Positions 7,539 to 12,169 of a DNA stretch of 12,169 nucleotides are shown piece by piece; positions within the stretch are counted from its first letter, which is position 1, and each line of letters begins with the position of its first letter. The DNA is from Nitriliruptorales bacterium. Its GTDB lineage: Bacteria > Actinomycetota > Nitriliruptoria > Euzebyales > Egibacteraceae. The notes beneath the pieces were generated by a model that was not told where the DNA came from, made no database searches, and saw only the letters and a list, made by a program, of their open reading frames with translations. A program made the translations under genes and the position numbers. The stretch spans positions 1-12,169 of the forward strand of contig SLAO01000169.1 in NCBI GenBank assembly GCA_007126835.1, written 5' to 3'.

Positions 7539-10223
7539 TCAGTGCTTCTCGGCGTCGTACCAGGACACGCCGCTGGCGGTGTCGACCTCGAGGGGCACCG
7601 TGAGGTCGGCAACGGCGCTCATCTGCTCGACTAACAGGTCGCGCAGGGCGTCCTCCTCGCCCGGGGCGGTCTCGCAGATCAGCTCGTCGTGGACCTGAAC
7701 GAGCATCTGCGACGCCATGTCGCGCTCACGCATCGCGGCGTCGACCTCGATCATGGCCTGCTTGATGATGTCGGCGGCCGTGCCCTGGATCGGGGCGTTG
7801 AGCGCCATCCGCTCGGCCATGTCGCGACGCTGGCGGTTGTCGCTGCGCAGGTCGGGCAGGTAGCGCCGCCGCCCCCACATCGTCTGGGTCCACCCCTCGC
7901 GTCGGGCCTGCTCGACGACCGAGTCAAGGTAGCCCTTGACCTTCGGGAATCGGGCGAAGTACGCCTCCATGAGCTCGCGCGCCTCGTCAGGGGGGATGCC
8001 CAGCTGCTGTGACAGCCCATAAGCCGACAGGCCGTAGGCCAACCCGTAGGTCATGCCCTTGATCCGGCTGCGCAGCGTGTTGTCCACCGCGTCGAGCGGC
8101 AGGTCCCACACCATCGCCGCGGTCTGGGCGTGGATGTCCTCATGCGACGTGAACGCCGCGAGCAGCCCCTCGTCGCCGGACAGGTGCGCCATGACCCGCA
8201 GCTCGATCTGCGAGTAGTCGGCCACCAGGAGGCGGCTGTACCCCTTTCCCGGCACGAACGCTCGCCGGATGACCCGCCCCGTCTCGGTCCGGATGGGGAT
8301 GTTCTGGATGTTGGGGTGCTGGCTCGACAGGCGACCGGTGACCGCGACCGCCTGCAGGAACTCGGGGTGAATGCGCCCCGTGCGGGCATCGACCAGGGGC
8401 GGCAGGGCGTCGACGTAGGTGCTCTTGAGCTTGGAGACCTCTCGATAGTCCAGCAACAAGTCCACGATCGGATGGTCGTCGACGATGCCCCGCAGCGCCT
8501 GGGCGTCGGTCGAGTACCCGGTCTTGATGCGCTTGGTCTTGGTGAGGCCAAGCTCGTCGAACAGCAGCTCTTGGAGCTGTTTGGGGCTGTCGAGGTTGAA
8601 CTCGCGTCCCGCGTAGCCGTAGATCTCCTCGCGTAGCCCGTCGAGACGGTGGGCCAGCGTCTCGCCGATCTCGTCGAGCACGGACAGGTCCACGCTGAAC
8701 CCCGCGTGCTCCATCCGCGCGAGCACCGGCACCAGCGGCAGCTCGAGGTCGGTCAGCAAGCCCCGCTGCTCCCGCTGGCCCAACAGCTCGTCGAGATGCT
8801 CGGCCAGGGCCAGGCACGCCGCCGCGGACAGCGCCTGCTCGGTGCGGTCGTCCTCCACGACCATCGCCAGCTGCTGCCCGCCGTCGGCGGGCTCCTCGGC
8901 GGATTTGAGTTCGGCTCCGAGATACTGGCGGGCGAGGCCGTCGAGGTCGTAGGTCCGGCTTCCCGGGGCGACCACGTAGGCGGCGAGCTCCGTGTCGGCC
9001 TCGAGGCGGGTCAGGTCCCAGTCTCGCGAGGCAGCGCCATGGACGAGCCGCTTGGCGCTGTGGGTCCACACCGGCCGGCCGGTGTCGGCCAGCAGCTGCT
9101 GCAGGGCGGCACGGTCGGCGTCGGCGAGGTCGTCGAGGTGGCCGGCGACCGGGTCGGCTCCGTCGGCGGCCAGGGCGACACCCGTCCAGCGCACCCGCGG
9201 GGGACGACCCTCGGTCGCCGCCAGGACCACGACGGGTTGCCCGTCGGTCAGCGCGTCGGCCCACGCGGCCACGCCGCCGGGTTCGGCCAGCGCCGGCGAG
9301 ACGTCCAGCACCGCACCGCCGGCCTCGCCGGCCACATCGAGGGCGTCGAAGAGCCGCTCGGTGAGCGCGCGGAACTCGAGCGTGTCGAAGACGCGACGCA
9401 CGGCGTCGAGGTCGACGTCGCCCATGCGCAGCTCCTCGACGCGCAACGGCACGTCCACGTCCCGGTGCAGCTCGGTCACCGCGCGGCCGTTGCGTACCTG
9501 CCGCTCGTGCTCGGCCAGGGCGGCGGGCACCTTCTTGCCGGCGATCTCGTCGAGATGGGCGAAGATGCCGTCAAGGTCGCCGAACTGCTGCAGGAGCTTG
9601 GCGGCGGTCTTGTCCCCCACTCCCGGCACGCCGGGGATGTTGTCGCTGGAATCGCCACGAAGCGCGGCGAGGTCGGGGTAGCGATCCGGACCCACGCCGT
9701 AGCGCTTCTCGATCGCCGCCGCGTCCATCAGCACCGTGTCGGTGATCCCCCGCCGCGTGTACAGCACCGTGACGTGGTCGTCGACGAGCTGGAACACATC
9801 GCGGTCACCGGTCACCACGAGCACGTCCATGCCGGCCTCGGTCGCCAGGCGCGCGTAGGTGGCGATCACGTCGTCGGCCTCGACGCCGTCGATGACGATC
9901 TGGGGGATCGCCAGCGCGTCGAGCACCTCGACGATCAAGGGCAGCTGCTGGCGGAAGGCGTCGGGGGTCTCGACGCGTGTCCCCTTGTACTCGGGCAGCA
10001 GCGCAAGGCGGTCTGCCGGTCGACCCTTGTCGAACGTCACGGCGATGCCGTCGCAGCGGTGCTCGGCCAGGAGCTTGACCAACATGCTCGTAAAGCCGTA
10101 GACGGCGTTGGTCAGCTGGCCCGTGGACGTCTGCAGGTCCTCTGGTAGCGCGAAGAACGCACGATAGGCCAAGCTGTGCCCGTCGAGCAGCGCAAGCACG
10201 GGACGATCGGTTTCGTGGTCCAC
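7539..10223 (-). CDS. polA: DNA polymerase I
   Basis: The 894-residue product is of normal family length. It fills gaps and removes primers in replication and repair. The 5'-nuclease domain (about 9-300) keeps its metal ligands: D14, D65, E115/D117/D118, D140/D142, D191/D194, plus the helix-hairpin-helix GVPGVGDKTAAKLL. The 3'-5' exonuclease-like domain (about 310-490) has lost the first DxE aspartate (AATEG at 335-339) and the third acidic site; only D410 remains, so proofreading is probably absent, as in mycobacterial Pol I. The polymerase domain carries motif A DYSQIELRV (669-677), motif B with R718, K722 and Y726 (RSRIKGMTYG), and motif C QVHDELI around H845, D846 and E847. The start is GTG at 10223: it lies 10 bases after GGAAGGGA and begins the family N-terminus. 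The in-frame ATG at 10316 would add 31 unlikely residues. The gene is divergent from the receptor gene and convergent with the giant gene. Confidence 0.98.
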   Translation of the reverse strand: MDHETDRPVLALLDGHSLAYRAFFALPEDLQTSTGQLTNAVYGFTSMLVKLLAEHRCDGIAVTFDKGRPADRLALLPEYKGTRVETPDAFRQQLPLIVEVLDALAIPQIVIDGVEADDVIATYARLATEAGMDVLVVTGDRDVFQLVDDHVTVLYTRRGITDTVLMDAAAIEKRYGVGPDRYPDLAALRGDSSDNIPGVPGVGDKTAAKLLQQFGDLDGIFAHLDEIAGKKVPAALAEHERQVRNGRAVTELHRDVDVPLRVEELRMGDVDLDAVRRVFDTLEFRALTERLFDALDVAGEAGGAVLDVSPALAEPGGVAAWADALTDGQPVVVLAATEGRPPRVRWTGVALAADGADPVAGHLDDLADADRAALQQLLADTGRPVWTHSAKRLVHGAASRDWDLTRLEADTELAAYVVAPGSRTYDLDGLARQYLGAELKSAEEPADGGQQLAMVVEDDRTEQALSAAACLALAEHLDELLGQREQRGLLTDLELPLVPVLARMEHAGFSVDLSVLDEIGETLAHRLDGLREEIYGYAGREFNLDSPKQLQELLFDELGLTKTKRIKTGYSTDAQALRGIVDDHPIVDLLLDYREVSKLKSTYVDALPPLVDARTGRIHPEFLQAVAVTGRLSSQHPNIQNIPIRTETGRVIRRAFVPGKGYSRLLVADYSQIELRVMAHLSGDEGLLAAFTSHEDIHAQTAAMVWDLPLDAVDNTLRSRIKGMTYGLAYGLSAYGLSQQLGIPPDEARELMEAYFARFPKVKGYLDSVVEQARREGWTQTMWGRRRYLPDLRSDNRQRRDMAERMALNAPIQGTAADIIKQAMIEVDAAMRERDMASQMLVQVHDELICETAPGEEDALRDLLVEQMSAVADLTVPLEVDTASGVSWYDAEKH

Positions 10224-10233
10224 GGCGCAATGA

Positions 10234-10241
10234 TCCCTTCC
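10234..10241 (-). promoter_or_regulatory. Shine-Dalgarno sequence of polA
   Basis: The minus strand reads GGAAGGGA, ending 10 bases before the GTG at 10223. It fixes the GTG start rather than the upstream in-frame ATG at 10316. Confidence 0.7.
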
Positions 10242-10258
10242 GGCGGCAGCGCTCAGGG

Positions 10259-10267
10259 TACCTAGCA
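10259..10267 (-). promoter_or_regulatory. Candidate extended -10 promoter element for polA
   Basis: The minus strand reads TGCTAGGTA, a TGn-extended -10-like element. Transcription would start near 10252, giving a leader of about 30 bases with the ribosome-binding site. No convincing -35 hexamer sits 16-18 bases upstream. Tentative. Confidence 0.3.
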
Positions 10268-10310
10268 CAACGACGTTCGCCGCGCCGGGCACCTCGCCCC
10301 GAAAGGGTCC

Positions 10311-10339
10311 TTCCAACTAGGCCCTTCGTAGGCTAGGCT
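10311..10339 (+). promoter_or_regulatory. Candidate promoter for the receptor lipoprotein gene
   Basis: TTCCAA (10311-10316) and TAGGCT (10334-10339) are separated by exactly 17 bases. TAGGCT is a common -10 form in actinobacteria; the -35 match is weak (3 of 6). A start near 10346 would give a GC-rich leader of about 100 bases. That leader has a possible hairpin (GGCGGG with CCCGCC, either side of the GGAGGCCTCC palindrome) before the ribosome-binding site at 10439-10443. An imperfect dyad, 10300-10328, overlaps the -35 position. Confidence 0.35.
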
Positions 10340-10438
10340 GCAGGTGGGCCCCCGGTGCCCGGCCGTGCGGACGGTCCGAGGACCCCGCGGGCGCGGCGGG
10401 CCGTGCTGGAGGCCTCCCCGCCACACCACGACGAACAC

Positions 10439-10443
10439 AGGAG
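10439..10443 (+). promoter_or_regulatory. Shine-Dalgarno sequence of receptor gene
   Basis: AGGAG lies 6 bases before the ATG at 10450, an optimal spacing. The ATG begins a typical lipoprotein signal peptide, so this start is secure. Confidence 0.85.
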
Positions 10444-10449
10444 ACGTAC

Positions 10450-11784
10450 ATGCTGCGGCACAAGGCGTTGCGCTTGCTCGGCTTACTCGTCGCCCTCGCC
10501 CTCTTGGTGGCTGCTTGCGAGCCCGATGACGAGGTCGACGACGAAGCAGACCCCGTCGAGGAGGAAGAGCCCGAGGAGGAGGAAGTAGAGGAAGAGCCCG
10601 AGGAGGAGCCCGAGGAGGAGCCCGACGAAGAAGAGGAAGCCGAGGCACCTGACACCGACGGACTGCTGTTCGGCTACGTGCTGCCGGAATCCGGGCCGTT
10701 GGCGTTCCTCGGGCCCCCGCAGATCGAGTCGGTGAACCTCGCGATCGAGGACATCAACGAGGCAGGAGGCGTGCTCGGAGAGGACGTCAGCGTCAGTGGA
10801 GGCGACGAGGCCGACGACGCCGCGGTGGCCTCCGAGACAGTGGAGCGCCTCATCGGCGAAGGCGTCCACGCCATCATCGGGGCGGCGGCCTCGGGCATGT
10901 CAACGGCGATCGTCGGGCAGGTCACCGAGGCCGGACTCGTGCAGTGCTCCGGGTCGAACACCGCGCCGGTGATCGACGAAGCCGAGACCGGCTTCTACAC
11001 CCGGACCGCACCCACCGACGTGCTGCAGTCCCCGGCGCTGGCCGAGGTCGTCATCGCCGACGGCAACTTCGACGTGTCGCTGATGGCCCGCGCCGACGAC
11101 TACGGTCAGGGCTTCCTCGAGGAGCTCTCCGTGGCCATCGAGGAGCAGGGCGGCACCATCCTGGCCGAGGTCTTGTACGACCCGGAGGCGGCCAGCTTCA
11201 CCGCCGATGTCGAAGACGCCATCGCGGAGGACCCCGAAGCCATCGTCGTGATCGGCTTCGACGAGGGGGCGCAGGTCGTGGCCGACCTCATCGAGGCTGG
11301 CTACGGTCCAGATGACATCTCGCTGTACACCGCGGACGGCATGCGCAGCGCCAGCCTCTGGGAAGCCGTCGACCCCGACGACCCCGCGGTGATCGAGGGG
11401 ATGCGCGGCACGGCTCCGGGCGCCTCGCTCGAGTACAACGAGCGCCTGCTCGACATCGAAGGCGTCGACGACCCGATCTTCGGTGGCCAGGTCTATGACT
11501 GTGTCACCTTGATCGCCCTGGCCGCTGAGGCCGCCGGCAGCACCGACCCAGAAGAGTTCCAGCCAGAGCTGCTCGGCGTCAGCCAGGACGGCACCGAGTG
11601 CGAGGACTTCGCCGAGTGCCGCGACCTGCTCGAGGACGGCGAGGACATCGACTACCAGGGCGTCTCCGGCCCGATCGAGTGGAACGAGACCTACGACGTG
11701 ACCACGGCGACCTATGAGATCTTCGAGTTCGACTCCGAGGGCTCCCCGGAGCAGCTCGACACCGTGGAAGCACAGCTCGACTAG
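10450..11784 (+). CDS. Branched-chain amino acid-type ABC transporter substrate-binding lipoprotein
   Basis: The 444-residue product is a lipid-anchored extracellular receptor that would hand its ligand to a Liv-type importer. Residues 1-22 are a lipoprotein signal (basic MLRHK, hydrophobic core, LVAAC lipobox) with Cys23 as the lipidated residue. Residues 24-70 are an acidic linker (33 of 47 Asp/Glu) with EEEP repeats. The type I periplasmic-binding fold (Peripla_BP_6, LivJ-like) spans about 72-444. It starts FGYVLPESGPLAFLG and contains AAASGMSTAIVGQVTEAG, then C166-SGSNTAPV, YTRTAPTDVLQSPALAE, DDYGQGFLEEL and GFDEGAQVVADLIEAGY, all typical landmarks of the family. Cys166, 351, 384 and 390 could form disulfides. 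The mature protein has no lysine at all. The ligand cannot be told from sequence; amides, urea or other small solutes are also bound in this family. The gene is followed 16 bases later by a strong hairpin, so it is probably monocistronic. It faces a LivF-like gene tail to tail. Confidence 0.93.
   Translation: MLRHKALRLLGLLVALALLVAACEPDDEVDDEADPVEEEEPEEEEVEEEPEEEPEEEPDEEEEAEAPDTDGLLFGYVLPESGPLAFLGPPQIESVNLAIEDINEAGGVLGEDVSVSGGDEADDAAVASETVERLIGEGVHAIIGAAASGMSTAIVGQVTEAGLVQCSGSNTAPVIDEAETGFYTRTAPTDVLQSPALAEVVIADGNFDVSLMARADDYGQGFLEELSVAIEEQGGTILAEVLYDPEAASFTADVEDAIAEDPEAIVVIGFDEGAQVVADLIEAGYGPDDISLYTADGMRSASLWEAVDPDDPAVIEGMRGTAPGASLEYNERLLDIEGVDDPIFGGQVYDCVTLIALAAEAAGSTDPEEFQPELLGVSQDGTECEDFAECRDLLEDGEDIDYQGVSGPIEWNETYDVTTATYEIFEFDSEGSPEQLDTVEAQLD
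10519..10659 (+). repeat. Acidic Glu/Pro linker of the receptor lipoprotein
   Basis: Residues 24-70 hold 33 Asp/Glu and no basic residue. Three 12-base units coding EEEP lie at 10588-10623 (residues 47-58). The linker follows the lipidated Cys23 directly and would hold the binding domain away from the membrane as a stiff, negatively charged tether. The tandem codons make the length prone to slippage, so strain-to-strain variation is expected. Confidence 0.85.
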
Positions 11785-11800
11785 CAGCAGCCAGACCGCG

Positions 11801-11840
11801 ACGCGTGGGGCCCGGGCGTTCTCGCTCGGGCCCCTCGCGT
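11801..11840. terminator. Strong hairpin terminator after the receptor gene
   Basis: GGGGCCCGGGCG (11807-11818) pairs with CGCTCGGGCCCC (11823-11834) over 12 bp with one G-T wobble, around a TTCT loop. After a T/T mismatch the stem extends by ACGCG (11801-11805) with CGCGT (11836-11840). It begins 16 bases after the stop of the receptor gene. There is no T-tract, as in many high-GC actinobacterial terminators. It could also stop transcription arriving from the LivF-like gene on the other strand. Confidence 0.8.
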
Positions 11841-11877
11841 GTCCGGACCGGGCTTGGACGACCTCCGCTTTGGACCC

Positions 11878-11900
11878 GCGGGCCCGAGAGTCGAGCCCGC
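11878..11900. terminator. Second, weaker hairpin in the convergent gap
   Basis: GCGGGC (11878-11883) pairs with GCCCGC (11895-11900). Inside, after a C/A mismatch, CGA pairs with TCG around GAG. On the minus strand it lies about 40 bases beyond the LivF-like stop codon, so it may help to end that transcript. No T-tract follows. Confidence 0.4.
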
Positions 11901-11943
11901 TACTCGAGCCGGCTACTCGAGCCGGCTACTCGAGCCGGCTACT
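11899..11943. repeat. 13-bp tandem repeat, about 3.5 copies
   Basis: The unit GCTACTCGAGCCG occurs perfectly at 11899-11911, 11912-11924 and 11925-11937, then as a 6-base partial copy (GCTACT, 11938-11943). A degenerate copy (AGAGTCGAGCCCG) lies just before. Each junction can form the small hairpin CGGCT-ACTCG-AGCCG. The last partial copy supplies the stop codon of the LivF-like gene, whose TAG is the complement of 11939-11941. Direct abutment without spacers rules out a CRISPR array. Confidence 0.9.
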
Positions 11944-12169
11944 GAGCGTGGCGCGCCAGCGTCCCGAGGTACAGCTCGATGACCTTGGGGTCCCCAAGCA
12001 GCTGTTGACCGGTTCCGGTGTACGCGTTCGTGCCCTGATCGAGCACGTAGCCGCGGTCGCAGATCTCGAGGCAGCGACGCGCGTTCTGCTCCACCATCAC
12101 GATGGAGATGCCCGCCTCGCGATTGATGTCGCGCACCCGGTCGAACACCTCGTCCTGGTTGGCCGGCGA
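11939..12169 (-). CDS. livF: Branched-chain amino acid-type ABC transporter ATP-binding protein, LivF-like (5' partial)
   Basis: Only the last 76 residues are in the window; the gene enters from the right edge, and the GTG at 12148 is internal because the frame stays open to the edge. The visible part follows the Walker B region: SPANQDEVFDRVRDINREAG, then ISIVMVEQNARRCLEICDRG with YVLDQG (the switch and helical elements), and the family tail GDPKVIELYLG. VEQNA, with Gln where most ABC ATPases have the H-loop His, is typical of LivF and unlike the VEHDM of LivG. The protein would hydrolyse ATP on the cytoplasmic side of a Liv importer, probably with the receptor encoded at 10450-11784, although the two genes converge. 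Walker A, Q-loop and signature motif are outside the window, so completeness cannot be judged. Confidence 0.9.
   Translation of the reverse strand, partial: SPANQDEVFDRVRDINREAGISIVMVEQNARRCLEICDRGYVLDQGTNAYTGTGQQLLGDPKVIELYLGTLARHAQ

Noticed and set aside
7435..7634. Small plus-strand gene starting at 7431
   Set aside because: It overlaps the end of polA, and has no domain signal and no plausible ribosome-binding site.
8649..10148. Open frame of 499 codons on the plus strand opposite polA
   Set aside because: PolA is unambiguous on the other strand with all catalytic motifs. This frame is a GC-bias shadow.
10224..10316. Upstream ATG (10316) as polA start
   Set aside because: The extra 31 residues do not resemble Pol I, and a good ribosome-binding site precedes the GTG at 10223.
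10317..10655. Ser-rich minus-strand frame opposite the receptor's acidic linker
   Set aside because: Its SSSSG repeats are the antisense reading of the GAG-rich EEEP codons, and it spans the promoter region.
11899..11943. CRISPR array
   Set aside because: The units are 13 bases and directly abutting, with no spacers and no cas genes.

Overview
This is a GC-rich (roughly 70%) chromosomal window with strong G/C third-position bias. It carries an actinobacterial-type DNA polymerase I, a lipoprotein solute receptor and hairpins without a U-tract. The likely source is a high-GC actinomycete. The extreme acidity and near absence of lysine in the two exported proteins point to a salt-adapted or marine lineage such as Nitriliruptoria, but that placement is a guess. 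No rRNA, tRNA, CRISPR array, insertion sequence or defence system is visible.

Layout. (1) Bases 1-7434, plus strand: the 3' part (2477 codons, 5' end outside the window) of a gene for a giant, very acidic, presumably extracellular protein. It has beta-rich N-terminal modules, a long region of Asp/Gly-rich beta-roll-like repeats interrupted by acidic linkers, canonical RTX-type calcium-binding nonapeptides, and a C-terminal domain of about 90 residues. (2) Bases 7435-7538: a short convergent intergenic gap with small hairpins. (3) Bases 7539-10223, minus strand: polA, complete, with a degenerate proofreading domain and a tyrosine in the O-helix. (4) Bases 10224-10449: a divergent promoter region. 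(5) Bases 10450-11784, plus strand: a branched-chain-amino-acid-type ABC transporter substrate-binding lipoprotein with a 47-residue Glu/Pro linker after the lipidated cysteine. (6) Bases 11785-11938: a convergent gap with a strong hairpin, a second weaker hairpin and a 13-bp tandem repeat that runs into the next stop codon. (7) Bases 11939-12169, minus strand: the C-terminal end of a LivF-type ABC ATPase that enters from beyond the window.

How the genes relate. The receptor and the LivF-like ATPase probably belong to one Liv-type importer. The other subunits (LivG, LivH, LivM) would lie to the right on the minus strand, with the receptor transcribed separately towards them. polA is a housekeeping neighbour. 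Nothing in the window shows a functional link between the giant protein and the transporter, although both exported products share the same lysine-poor, acidic composition.

The most interesting object is the giant protein. Its conserved-looking blocks (about 1627-1905, 1954-2120 and 2361-2477) are not explained by the RTX label alone. The family resemblance I give for it rests on memory of large repeat proteins from planctomycetes and proteobacteria, and was not searched.
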